Shown here: positions 36,101-42,548 of the stretch, piece after piece
Numbering within the stretch: position 1 is the stretch's first letter
Layout of the letters: every line of letters begins with the position of its first letter
Assembly: GCF_001422645.1 (NCBI RefSeq)
Contig: NZ_LMLR01000010.1
Span: 186,001 to 250,000, forward strand
Source: Arthrobacter sp. Leaf69
GTDB lineage: Bacteria > Actinomycetota > Actinomycetes > Actinomycetales > Micrococcaceae
DNA: 64,000 nt
Reading direction: 5' to 3'
The notes under the pieces: generated by a model
What the model was told of the DNA's origin: nothing
Databases searched by the model: none
The model's input: the letters and a program-made list of their open reading frames with translations, nothing else
Program-made: the position numbers and the translations under genes

Positions 36101-36331
36101 CGGCAAAGCCTCTACCAGCGGCTGTCCAACAGCCCGGAAGCCGAGGCCGGACGGGCCAAGGCTCCGGCCCGGGCCGCAACCACCACCTACGTCCAGGACA
36201 TCCCGAGCGCTGACGACGAAACGATCGAGGAATCGGGCGTATTCGGACGGGCCGCCGTCGAACGCATCCTGGGCGGAAAGCTGGTTGAAGAGCGGTCACT
36301 GGACGGAAGTCCGCTGCCGCCGCGCTTCTAA
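33176..36331 (+). CDS. dnaX: DNA polymerase III subunit gamma/tau
   Basis: The clamp-loader ATPase, 1051 residues. The AAA+ module holds Walker A GPRGCGKTTSA (46-56), the zinc-binding Cys62, Cys65, Cys74, Cys77 and Cys80 region (RCLNCAEGPTDTPCGKCPSC), Walker B IFIIDEAHM and sensor region IFATTEPDKVI. Residues about 385-560 and 660-1000 are extremely Pro/Ala/Ser-rich and contain in-frame tandem duplications, separated by a folded tau-like domain at about 562-650 (VLRRAWPEILQTLTKIKRST). This makes it much longer than E. coli DnaX (643). A GTG start with a leaderless arrangement fits MTVTTALYRRYRPDSFADVI. Confidence 0.97.
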   Translation: MTVTTALYRRYRPDSFADVIGQEHVTEPLMTALRKNRVNHAYLFSGPRGCGKTTSARILARCLNCAEGPTDTPCGKCPSCVELARGGSGSLDVIEIDAASHGGVDDARDLRERATYAPVRDRYKIFIIDEAHMVTSAGFNALLKIVEEPPEHIKFIFATTEPDKVIGTIRSRTHHYPFRLVPPEPLMAYLELLCAQENVPVAPGVLSLVIRAGGGSVRDSLSVLDQLMAGAGPTGLDYELAVALLGYTHASLLDDVVEAVAASDAATVFRAVDRVIQTGHDPRRFVEDLLERFRDLIIVQAMPESAQSILRGMPADQIARMQNQAHNLGAAELSRAADVTNTALTEMTGATSPRLHLELLCARILLPSSEQTERGIAARIDRVERRLNYAGNDVGSPATAPPAPAPLVAAPSAPVQSVTAPSASAPSAPVQSVPAPSASAPAVPAAAGPAAPAPATPAPAAVPETVPAPATTPERETEPARETLTPPRVSTSDWPVDEPAGADRAPSGKAPAPQASAPTQPAPAPAATAQPVPTPSGHNASVPSVPVRTQQPPAPAPVTAPAAGSGPDVEVLRRAWPEILQTLTKIKRSTWALVEPNAQVGHFEDHVLTLAFTTSGLAGAFGRADHSENLRQAIHKTIGIECQINAVASGSNSAASSEPNPKVPVSRDVPATSTDADWGLPPAAAPAQTGSPQPAPAPAAVPVIPAAPLLAHPAAPAPALQTAPARAADSPAPAASAPERPSAPAVAAAGEQPAGPPEPAGSYAYPDDDWGPPRDEDAPPLDEEPPMDWDPSTPAVVRSARPAAEPAPSRQRKAAAGRASTASQESPATVPIPQAPDAANDPWARAVEAAPGIWAVGTSSNVGSYPPEESVSPEPTPEPEPPHYEPAAAQVPHYAAAVSSSAAYEPVVSASNGWGDSAELVPAGAAAAPASASAAPIAAPAIPAAPVSASAAPVAAPALSPVTAPEAPAASNPTARQSLYQRLSNSPEAEAGRAKAPARAATTTYVQDIPSADDETIEESGVFGRAAVERILGGKLVEERSLDGSPLPPRF
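34402..34495 (+). repeat. 45-bp in-frame tandem duplication in dnaX
   Basis: The segment beginning GGCGCCATCGGCTCCTGTGC at 34402 recurs at 34447 with few changes. The period of 45 bases equals 15 codons, so the duplication lengthens the Pro/Ala/Ser linker without frameshift. Confidence 0.75.
35957..36058 (+). repeat. 51-bp in-frame tandem duplication in dnaX
   Basis: GCTCCAGCCTCGGCAAGCGC at 35957 and GCTCCAGTCTCGGCAAGCGC at 36008 start two copies with a 51-base (17-codon) period in the second low-complexity region of the protein. Confidence 0.7.
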
Positions 36332-36382
36332 CCTCCCCGTCGGGCCCTCCGCCCGTCATCACCCCAAACGAACGAGGACATT

Positions 36383-36982
36383 GTGTACGAAGGTGCAGTT
36401 CAAGAGCTGATTGACGAGCTCGGACGCCTTCCCGGAGTCGGGCCGAAATCCGCGCAACGGCTAGCCTTCCACATCCTCGAGGCGGACCCGCAGGACATGA
36501 AACGGCTCGTGGACGCCATCACCATGGTCAAGGAACGGGTGAAATTCTGCACGGTATGCGGCAACGTGACGGAGCAGGAGCTGTGCAACATCTGCCGCGA
36601 CCCGCGGAGGGACCCCTCGATCATCTGCGTCGTCGAAGAATCCAAGGACGTCCTCGCCGTCGAACGCACGCGTTCGTTCCGCGGCCGGTATCACGTGCTG
36701 GGCGGGGCGATTAACCCCATTGCTGGCATCGGCCCGGAGCAGCTCCGGATCCGCGAACTCCTCACCCGGCTCAATGACGGCGCCATCCAGGAAATCATTA
36801 TCGCCACGAACCCCAACCTTGAGGGCGAGGCCACTGCGACCTACCTGGCGCGCATGCTCAAATCGATTGGCATCGCCGTCACGCGTCTGGCCTCGGGTCT
36901 GCCGGTGGGAGGCGACCTCGAGTACGCCGACGAGGTCACCCTGGGCCGTGCCTTCGAGGGCCGCCGCAACGCGCTGAGCTGA
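36383..36982 (+). CDS. recR: recombination protein RecR
   Basis: 199 residues. The helix-hairpin-helix [19 protein letters not shown] (15-33), the four-Cys zinc motif [18 protein letters not shown] (Cys56, 59, 68, 71) and a Toprim domain starting [15 protein letters not shown] are all intact, ending with the [14 protein letters not shown] block. RecR works with RecO/RecF to load RecA on gapped DNA. The GTG at 36383 has GAGGA five bases upstream. It follows dnaX by 51 bases; the ybaB/ebfC gene that usually lies between dnaX and recR is absent. Confidence 0.97.
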   Translation: MYEGAVQELIDELGRLPGVGPKSAQRLAFHILEADPQDMKRLVDAITMVKERVKFCTVCGNVTEQELCNICRDPRRDPSIICVVEESKDVLAVERTRSFRGRYHVLGGAINPIAGIGPEQLRIRELLTRLNDGAIQEIIIATNPNLEGEATATYLARMLKSIGIAVTRLASGLPVGGDLEYADEVTLGRAFEGRRNALS

Positions 36983-36994
36983 GGAGACGCGCCA

Positions 36995-37561
36995 ATGTCC
37001 CGACCGGCCCCGATCCGCACGGAACGCCTGGTGCTGCGTCCTGTCGCAATCGAAGATGCGACGGCCGTCCTCCGGTTTCGCGGCGATCCAGTGGCCACAC
37101 AATATCTGTCCCACGATCCCCTGAGTCCCACGGAGAACTTCGCCAGACTGGTTCAGTTGGTCGAGGCCGCTGAATCGTCCGGCGTGGATTGGTTCAACTT
37201 CGGCTGGGCCATTGAGCTCCGCGAGACGGGCGAGGTCATTGGTGAGGGACGGACGTGGAACTCGGCAGAGCCGCCGGCGCCGGGCAGGATACCCGCCGAC
37301 TGCGGGAGCCTCGGCTATGTTCTCCATCCCGACCACCACGGTCGCGGCCTGGGCCGCGAGACGGCAGGTGCCCTGGTCAGCTGGCTTTTCGAACAACGCG
37401 GAACACAAACTGTGTTCGCCGGCGTGTATGAGCCCAACCTAACCTCCAGCCGGCTCTTGGCGGGCCTGGGCTTCCGGCAGGACCGCCACTTCACGTCACT
37501 ACAGGACACAACGGCCAAGAACCTTCCGTCTTGGCGCTACAGACTGGACCGGGCCACATAA
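36995..37561 (+). CDS. GNAT-family acetyltransferase, RimJ/RimL type
   Basis: 188 residues, starting 12 bases after recR with GGAGA before the ATG. The N-terminal block APIRTERLVLRPVAIEDATA, the CoA-binding segment GYVLHPDHHGRGLGRETAGA and the C-terminal VYEPNLTSSRLLAGLGF motif are typical of RimJ/RimL-like N-acetyltransferases. The substrate could be a ribosomal protein terminus or a small molecule. It is likely co-transcribed with recR. Confidence 0.88.
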   Translation: MSRPAPIRTERLVLRPVAIEDATAVLRFRGDPVATQYLSHDPLSPTENFARLVQLVEAAESSGVDWFNFGWAIELRETGEVIGEGRTWNSAEPPAPGRIPADCGSLGYVLHPDHHGRGLGRETAGALVSWLFEQRGTQTVFAGVYEPNLTSSRLLAGLGFRQDRHFTSLQDTTAKNLPSWRYRLDRAT

Positions 37562-37897
37562 CCCACCGGAGCCCCAACCGCCGCTAACCGGGTACGCCGC
37601 CGTCGCGCCTGGATCCCGTCATGGACATGCCCAGCCTGCACGCCCAGCGGTGGACATACTGCCCTTATATCCATCCTTCGACACCACCGGGGCACATGTC
37701 CCCGCCGGGCAGGGGAACATGCCCGCTCCTCGTCCCCGGCGCCGGGCATGTCCGGTGGACCGGCTACGGGACTGTCTGGCATTTGGTCACAATTCAGCAA
37801 CCGCGTGGTCGCGGCGATAAACTGGGCTAAGAAGTTACGCCGTCGCGCCGTTTGGTTGCTTGGCCCATAACCCCGATGATCCAGTGAGGGTGCGCGC
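37562..37897. other. 336-base intergenic region with GGACATGCCC-type repeats and the lysC leader
   Basis: No gene is seen. Between 37619 and 37764 there are ATGGACATGCCC, TGGACATACTGCCCTTAT, GGGCACATGTCCCC, GGAACATGCCC and GGGCATGTCC, which form several overlapping inverted pairs. The same kind of cluster occurs at 32917-33000; the 23-base cores beginning TGGACATAC match at about 18 positions. The last 60 bases hold the lysC leader with GAGGG before the ATG. Confidence 0.5.
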
Positions 37898-39256
37898 ATG
37901 AGTTTGCCCACTAGAGAAGTCCACCCCGGACCGCAGCCGCAGGGGCTGCCCGTTTCCTCCGCCCCCACGAAGCACCTTGTGGTGAAGAAGTTCGGCGGCT
38001 CCTCGGTGGCGGATGCCGAGGGCATCAAGCGCGTGGCCCGGCGGATCGTGGATGCCCAGAACGCCGGCGACGAAGTGGTTGTGGTGGTGTCCGCCATGGG
38101 CGACACCACCGATGAGCTCCTGGACCTTGCCGCGCAGGTCACCGACTCCGCCCCCGCCCGGGAAATGGACATGCTCCTTTCCGCCGGCGAACGCATTTCG
38201 ATGGCCCTGCTCGCCATGGCCATCAACAAGTTCGGTTCTTCGGCCCAGTCCTTCACCGGATCCCAGGCCGGCATGATCACCGACGGCATCCACGGCAAGG
38301 CACGGATCATCGACGTCGACCCGCACCGCATCCGCACTGCCCTGGATAAGGGGCATGTTGCCATCGTCGCGGGCTTCCAGGGCATGAGCCGCACCACCAA
38401 CGAAGTCACCACGCTGGGCCGCGGCGGCTCGGATACGACGGCGGTGGCCCTCGCCGCCGCCCTCGACGCCGACGTGTGTGAGATCTTCACCGACGTCGAC
38501 GGAATCTACACCGCCGATCCCCGCGTTGTTCCCTCCGCCCGCAAGATCGACCGGATCTCCAGCGAGGAAATGCTCGAACTGGCCGCATCCGGGGCCAAAA
38601 TCCTGCACCTGCGCTGCGTGGAGTACGCGCGGCGTTTCGGTGTGCCGCTGCACGTCCGTTCCTCATTCAGCCAGAACGAAGGCACCTGGGTCCTGCCCGG
38701 CGCCGACGACAAGATCACAACCCAAGAGGGAGTTGCCTTGGAGCAGCCAATCATCTCCGGCGTCGCACACGACCGCTCCGAGGCCAAGGTCACGGTCGTC
38801 GGGGTTCCCGATATCCCCGGCAAGGCTGCTGCGATCTTCCAGGTCATCGCTGATGCGCACTCGAACATCGACATGATCGTCCAGAACGTCTCCACCCACG
38901 GCACCGGCCGGACCGATATTTCCTTCACGCTGCCGATCGTCGAGGGCGCCGACGCCCTGGCCGCCCTGCACGCCGCACAGGACCGGATCGGCTTCGAGAG
39001 CATCGAGTACAACGAGCAGATCGGCAAGCTGTCACTGATCGGTGCCGGCATGCGCTCCCACCCGGGCGTCTCTGCGCGGTTCTTCGCCGCGCTCTCGGAG
39101 GCCGGCATCAACATCAACATGATCTCCACGTCCGAGATCCGGATTTCCGTCGTGACACACGCGGACCTTCTCGACGACGCCGTGCGCGCCATCCACAAGG
39201 CCTTCGACCTGGACAGCGAGGACGAGGCCACCGTCTATGGCGGTACCGGCCGCTGA
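37898..39256 (+). CDS. lysC: aspartate kinase
   Basis: 452 residues; phosphorylates aspartate at the head of the lysine, threonine, methionine and diaminopimelate pathway. The nucleotide/substrate block [20 protein letters not shown] starts at about residue 28 after an N-terminal extension of some 25 residues not needed for the kinase fold. [16 protein letters not shown] and [16 protein letters not shown] complete the catalytic domain. Two ACT domains follow ([20 protein letters not shown] and [20 protein letters not shown]) for feedback control by lysine and threonine. The asd gene, often next to lysC, is not adjacent here. An internal start for a separate beta subunit is annotated at 38738. 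Confidence 0.97.
   Translation: MSLPTREVHPGPQPQGLPVSSAPTKHLVVKKFGGSSVADAEGIKRVARRIVDAQNAGDEVVVVVSAMGDTTDELLDLAAQVTDSAPAREMDMLLSAGERISMALLAMAINKFGSSAQSFTGSQAGMITDGIHGKARIIDVDPHRIRTALDKGHVAIVAGFQGMSRTTNEVTTLGRGGSDTTAVALAAALDADVCEIFTDVDGIYTADPRVVPSARKIDRISSEEMLELAASGAKILHLRCVEYARRFGVPLHVRSSFSQNEGTWVLPGADDKITTQEGVALEQPIISGVAHDRSEAKVTVVGVPDIPGKAAAIFQVIADAHSNIDMIVQNVSTHGTGRTDISFTLPIVEGADALAALHAAQDRIGFESIEYNEQIGKLSLIGAGMRSHPGVSARFFAALSEAGININMISTSEIRISVVTHADLLDDAVRAIHKAFDLDSEDEATVYGGTGR
38738..39256 (+). CDS. candidate internal start: aspartate kinase beta subunit
   Basis: Within lysC, GAGGGAG is followed after five bases by a TTG at 38738 in the lysC frame. From it the product reads [20 protein letters not shown] and is 172 residues long, covering only the two ACT domains. 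In Corynebacterium and Bacillus the regulatory beta subunit of aspartate kinase arises from an internal in-frame start, and the corynebacterial beta subunit begins at the same homologous point with near-identical length. This supports an alpha2-beta2 enzyme here; it is inference until protein termini are measured. Confidence 0.55.
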   Translation: MEQPIISGVAHDRSEAKVTVVGVPDIPGKAAAIFQVIADAHSNIDMIVQNVSTHGTGRTDISFTLPIVEGADALAALHAAQDRIGFESIEYNEQIGKLSLIGAGMRSHPGVSARFFAALSEAGININMISTSEIRISVVTHADLLDDAVRAIHKAFDLDSEDEATVYGGTGR

Positions 39257-39284
39257 GCCACCCCGTGAACACCGGGAGCCGACT

Positions 39285-39318
39285 GGAAAAGGGAGCGGCC
39301 TCGGCCGCTCCCTTTTCC
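39285..39318. terminator. bidirectional terminator after lysC
   Basis: GGAAAAGGGAGCGGCC (39285-39300) and GGCCGCTCCCTTTTCC (39303-39318) make a perfect 16-bp stem with a two-base loop; each strand ends in a T-rich arm. It separates convergent lysC and the 77-residue gene. Confidence 0.85.
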
Positions 39319-39338
39319 ATGCCCTCGCGGGCCGTTGT

Positions 39339-39572
39339 TCAGACTTCCTCTTTCGGGAGGTCTTCTTTTCGGACCGCGTAGTGATGTCCCTGCGAGTCGG
39401 TCTCCACTTCAAAACCGGCGAGGTCCGTCTCTGACGCGTATTCGAAGTCGTCACGTTTGTGCACAACCGGCGCGGCGTAGTCTCCCCGCGAGGCAGGTCC
39501 GAAAAGGAAGCGCGCCCAAGAGGACGGGTGCAGATGCTGCCTTAGTGCAACTTTCTTCAGTGCACGTGCCAC
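39339..39572 (-). CDS. small unknown protein, 77 residues
   Basis: From the GTG at 39572 (GAGAGGGGGTGGG upstream) the product reads ARALKKVALRQHLHPSSWAR, then FLFGPASRGDYAAPVVHKRD and ends GHHYAVRKEDLPKEEV. It is soluble with a charged C-terminus. A longer frame runs up to 39623. No family is recognised. It shares orientation with the next small gene at 39714, 141 bases away; the two proteins have in common an Arg-rich start followed by FGPA and a C-terminal Asp/Glu/Lys-rich end, which may be chance. Confidence 0.55.
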   Translation of the reverse strand: MARALKKVALRQHLHPSSWARFLFGPASRGDYAAPVVHKRDDFEYASETDLAGFEVETDSQGHHYAVRKEDLPKEEV

Positions 39573-39713
39573 AATTCCCACCCCCTCTCCAGCCCCTAGG
39601 TCACACGGAACGGCTGCAGCCAAGTGCTGGCACCGGTGCCAGTGCCCTCATTTTACGCCCGGCGCCGGGAAAAGGCATGGGCTCCCTCGGCCGGAATCGC
39701 GGCCGGGCGCCGC

Positions 39714-39947
39714 TCAGCGCAGTGACTTGTCCTCGGGGTTGCGCGGCACAACATAGGTGCTGCCGTCGGGGCGGTGGAGTGTCTCCCACTGCTGGGTTTC
39801 GGCTTCGCGCTGGGCCAGCAGCTGCCGGTTCTGCTCGGTCATCTCGTGCCCGAGGGAACTGCGGTTGGCCGGACCGAAAATCATCCGGAGCTTGCCCATT
39901 GAACGCATGAACCTCTGCGAGGCGTTTTCGGTGCTTTCCTTGCCCAT
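39714..39947 (-). CDS. small unknown protein, 77 residues
   Basis: The product reads MGKESTENASQRFMRSMGKL, RMIFGPANRSSLGHEMTEQN and then WETLHRPDGSTYVVPRNPED. An AGGAG lies nine bases before the ATG at 39947, and a GTG one codon earlier would also be possible. No family is recognised. It is divergent from the MarR-type regulator across 79 bases that contain a palindromic operator candidate, so it may be a target of that regulator. Confidence 0.6.
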   Translation of the reverse strand: MGKESTENASQRFMRSMGKLRMIFGPANRSSLGHEMTEQNRQLLAQREAETQQWETLHRPDGSTYVVPRNPEDKSLR

Positions 39948-39979
39948 CACTATCCACTCCTGAGAACGAGACGTTCCTA

Positions 39980-40008
39980 TCAGTGTACGCTAATGATTAG
40001 TGCACTAA
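39980..40008. promoter_or_regulatory. palindromic operator candidate for the MarR-family regulator
   Basis: TTAGTGCACTAA (39997-40008) is a perfect 12-bp palindrome in the divergent promoter region. A degenerate second copy, CAGTGTACGCTAA, lies at 39980-39992. The size and symmetry fit a MarR dimer site that would cover the -10/-35 regions of both genes. Confidence 0.5.
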
Positions 40009-40026
40009 CTATCGACGGAGGACCCC

Positions 40027-40500
40027 GTGACGGATGTGACCGACGGAACCCAGGACGACCTCCTGCTGGAACACCAACTGTGCTTCGCGCTCACGGTGGC
40101 CTCCCGCAGTGTCGTCGGCGCATACAAACCGGTACTGGACAGGCTCGGGCTAACCCACCCCCAGTACCTCGTGATGCTGTCCCTCTGGGAATCCAGCCCC
40201 CGGTCCGTCCGCGACATCAGCGACGCCCTCACCCAGGAACCGGCAACAATTTCGCCCCTGCTGCGCCGTCTGGAAGCGGGCGGGTTCATCACGCGCCAGC
40301 GGGTGCCCGGCGACGAACGGACCCTCGCCGTTGGACTGACCCCGCAAGGCGCCGCGCTGCGGAAGCAGGCCACCGCCGTTCCCGGCACCATGATGGACCG
40401 GCTGGGCCTGACGCGTGAACAAGTCCAGCAACTGCATGCTTCCATGATGGACTTGATTGCGGCCACGAAGACCGGCGCCGACGGGCCGCCCCGGCGGTAG
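40027..40500 (+). CDS. MarR-family regulator, OhrR-like
   Basis: 157 residues with the MarR winged helix (VRDISDALTQEPATISPLLR, RLEAGGFITRQRVPGDERTL with the wing Asp-Glu-Arg). The N-terminus LEHQLCFALTVASRSVVGAY carries a Cys19 in the QLCFAL context of organic-hydroperoxide sensors of the OhrR group, so redox sensing is plausible. No ohr peroxidase gene is nearby. The GTG start follows GGAGG. It is 27 bases before the SSI-like lipoprotein gene and may be co-transcribed with it, linking that cluster to this sensor. Confidence 0.88.
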   Translation: MTDVTDGTQDDLLLEHQLCFALTVASRSVVGAYKPVLDRLGLTHPQYLVMLSLWESSPRSVRDISDALTQEPATISPLLRRLEAGGFITRQRVPGDERTLAVGLTPQGAALRKQATAVPGTMMDRLGLTREQVQQLHASMMDLIAATKTGADGPPRR

Positions 40501-40527
40501 ACTGGGCACAACACAGGAGGACTGCTG

Positions 40528-41076
40528 ATGCGCAAGCAACTGAGCCACGCGGCGCTCGTTCTGATCGCGGTAGCCACACTGGCCGCCTGCACACCGGGCG
40601 GCGGCGGAGCCCCCTCGTCGTCGGCCCCGACTCCCGGTCAGACCGAAGGGACGGGCACCCCTTCGCCGGACACTGAGACTAAGACTCCGGCGCCCCCGCC
40701 TTCTGCTTCGGCCGTGCCCTCGGGCCCCGGGGAGGGCAACGCCGAACTCGCAATCATGGTCAAACCGTCCGAGACCGGCAAACCCACGAACTTCACGCTC
40801 GTCTGCCAGGATGGCGTCCCTGCGGCCGAGAGCCAGCACCCCGACGCCGCCGCAGCCTGCCTCGCGCTGAAGCGCAACACGGCGCTGGTCAGTCCCGGCC
40901 CGCGCCCAACGGACCAGCCCTGCACCCAGCAGTACGGCGGCCCGCAGCAGGCCACGGTAACCGGCGTCGTGGACGGCATCCCGGTCGAGTCGAACTTCAG
41001 CCTGACAAACGGCTGCGAGATCGCTGAGTGGAATGCGGCCAAGGTTGTCCTCGGCTCAAGCGGCGGAGCTGTCTAA
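40528..41076 (+). CDS. lipoprotein with Streptomyces subtilisin inhibitor-like (SSI) domain
   Basis: 182 residues, AGGAGG before the ATG. The signal peptide ends in a lipobox (VATLAACTP), so it is tethered at the outer face of the membrane, followed by a Pro/Ser/Thr spacer (residues about 28-70). The last 110 residues match SSI: a Cys pair VCQDGV/AAACLAL about 19 residues apart (the SSI 35-50 disulfide), then CTQQYGGPQQATVTGVVDGI and NGCEIAEW (the 71-101 disulfide). The reactive-site segment C-x-x-x-Y reads CTQQY, which places Gln at P1 by position. It overlaps the next gene by 44 bases. Confidence 0.78.
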   Translation: MRKQLSHAALVLIAVATLAACTPGGGGAPSSSAPTPGQTEGTGTPSPDTETKTPAPPPSASAVPSGPGEGNAELAIMVKPSETGKPTNFTLVCQDGVPAAESQHPDAAAACLALKRNTALVSPGPRPTDQPCTQQYGGPQQATVTGVVDGIPVESNFSLTNGCEIAEWNAAKVVLGSSGGAV

Positions 41077-42031
41077 GCTGCAACATCTCCTGCAGGAAGA
41101 CTGGCTGCCGCGCCAGGCCGACCATCAAGCGCGTGTCCGGCGCTACGCGGACCCGTACCTCGCGCGCCGGTCGGCGGGCAAGAAGCACCCCGTCGAGGAC
41201 TTCCTCTTCACGTACTACACCCAGAAACCGGGCCAGCTGATGCGCTGGCACCCCGGTGCCGGCGTCGTGCTCTCCGGTGCCGCCGCGGCGGAGCGCGCCG
41301 GTTGGAAGCATTACCGCATGCCCGACGCCGGCGAACTCGCCGCCGTCGGGCTGCCGGCCGGCACCACGGCCGTCACGGTCGACGTCGAAACGTTCGTGCG
41401 CGACCGCCGGGAGGCCCTGCAGTTTGCCGGGATCATCCTCGCCGGAACGGCGGCGCGGCCCGCCCAGTTCGGCTGCTTCGGGCTGCACGAATGGGCCATG
41501 GTCTACCGGCAGGACAAGTTCGAGCTCCGGCACGAGTACCTCCAGCTGCGGCTCGGCGCCGAACGGACTGACCGGGTGGTCGAGGAGAACAGGATCCGCT
41601 GCTCGCACTTCGATGCCTTCCGGTTCTACACTCCGGACGCCGTGCCGCTGAACAGCCTGGAGCCGAGCCGGGAAACCCAGCCGACCATGGAACAGCCGGG
41701 GTGCCTGCACGCCAACATGGACCTGTACAAGTGGGCCTACAAGCTCGCGCCGCTGCTCCCCAGCGAGCTGGTGATGGACTGCTTTGAACTCTCCTGGCGC
41801 ATCCGGGCCATGGACATGCAGGCTTCCCCCTACGACTTGAACGAGTGGGGCTATCCCGCAATCCTGATCGAGACGCCCGACGGCAAAGCCGAGTACGTCG
41901 AACACCAGCGCGCTTTTTCCGCCGAATCGCAGGACCTGCGGCAGCGGCTGCTGCGGGAACTCGCGCCCTGGCTCGAGGCGGCGGCGTCCAGCCCGGTCGC
42001 TGCTCCCGACAGCACGGAAGGACCGCAATGA
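41033..42031 (+). CDS. conserved protein usually labelled 3-methyladenine DNA glycosylase
   Basis: 332 residues, sharing 44 bases with the SSI-like lipoprotein gene in another frame, so translation is coupled. Conserved blocks are HPVEDFLFTYYTQKPGQLMR, WHPGAGVVLSG, FGCFGLHEWAMVYRQ, CSHFDAFRFYTPDAVPLNSL and WAYKLAPLLPSELVMDCFEL. Actinobacterial relatives carry the 3-methyladenine glycosylase name, but I see no helix-hairpin-helix glycosylase motif and the name may rest on weak evidence. His, Asp and Cys residues in the conserved blocks hint at a metal or catalytic site. An alternative start is the TTG at 41045. Confidence 0.65.
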   Translation: MRPRLSSAQAAELSKLQHLLQEDWLPRQADHQARVRRYADPYLARRSAGKKHPVEDFLFTYYTQKPGQLMRWHPGAGVVLSGAAAAERAGWKHYRMPDAGELAAVGLPAGTTAVTVDVETFVRDRREALQFAGIILAGTAARPAQFGCFGLHEWAMVYRQDKFELRHEYLQLRLGAERTDRVVEENRIRCSHFDAFRFYTPDAVPLNSLEPSRETQPTMEQPGCLHANMDLYKWAYKLAPLLPSELVMDCFELSWRIRAMDMQASPYDLNEWGYPAILIETPDGKAEYVEHQRAFSAESQDLRQRLLRELAPWLEAAASSPVAAPDSTEGPQ

Positions 42032-42399
42032 CAGACAGTCTCAGCCTCTACGACATCGATCTCACCATCCGCCTGACGGAGGCCCCCGGCGCCCCGGAAT
42101 ACGTGTTCCGGCTGACGGCCAGCGGCGGCGCCCTCGCCGAGGGGTGCACGCTGCCGGATTCGCCCGCCGCCCTGGAGGCGGTCAGCCGGCACGGGGAGGA
42201 CATCTTCTTCCCCCAGCCCGGCCCGCCCAAGTTGTGCACCCAGCAGTATGGAGGTCCGCAGGTGGCCGTGGTGACCGGCTGGTTTGATGGCCGGGAAGTC
42301 AACAGCCAGTTCAGCCGCACCGACGGTTGCGAGATCGCCCGCTGGCGCACCATGGCACCGCTGCTGGGCGGGGTGGCAGGTTCCACCGGCGCGGTCTAG
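42028..42399 (+). CDS. second SSI-like domain protein, without signal peptide
   Basis: 123 residues, ATGA-overlapping the gene before it. The sequence is collinear with the SSI domain of the lipoprotein upstream: LYDIDLTIRLTEAPGAPEYV, AEGCTLPDSPAALEAV, LCTQQYGGPQVAVVTGWFDG and TDGCEIARW. It keeps the reactive-site disulfide (LCTQQY to DGCE) but has only one of the two Cys of the other disulfide. No signal peptide or membrane segment is visible, so it appears to stay in the cytosol, unlike every classical SSI. It may have been repurposed as a binding domain for the neighbouring enzyme. Confidence 0.72.
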   Translation: MTDSLSLYDIDLTIRLTEAPGAPEYVFRLTASGGALAEGCTLPDSPAALEAVSRHGEDIFFPQPGPPKLCTQQYGGPQVAVVTGWFDGREVNSQFSRTDGCEIARWRTMAPLLGGVAGSTGAV

Positions 42400-42477
42400 G
42401 ACGAACATACAGGCGACAGCTGCCAGCCGCAAGAATGCTGAACAGGATTCAGCCCGGACGGCACTGGCCCCAGGCTT

Positions 42478-42519
42478 AAAAGCAACGGCCGGCGGTGGAA
42501 ACCGCCGACCGTTGCTTTT
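42478..42519. terminator. bidirectional terminator between SSI cluster and subtilase
   Basis: AAAAGCAACGG (42478-42488) pairs with CCGTTGCTTTT (42509-42519) around an inner hairpin CGGCGGT/ACCGCCG. A T-tract follows on the plus strand. It lies between convergent genes. Confidence 0.85.
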
Positions 42520-42548
42520 GTTGTTGCTTTGAGAGTCGGGTGCTGCGC

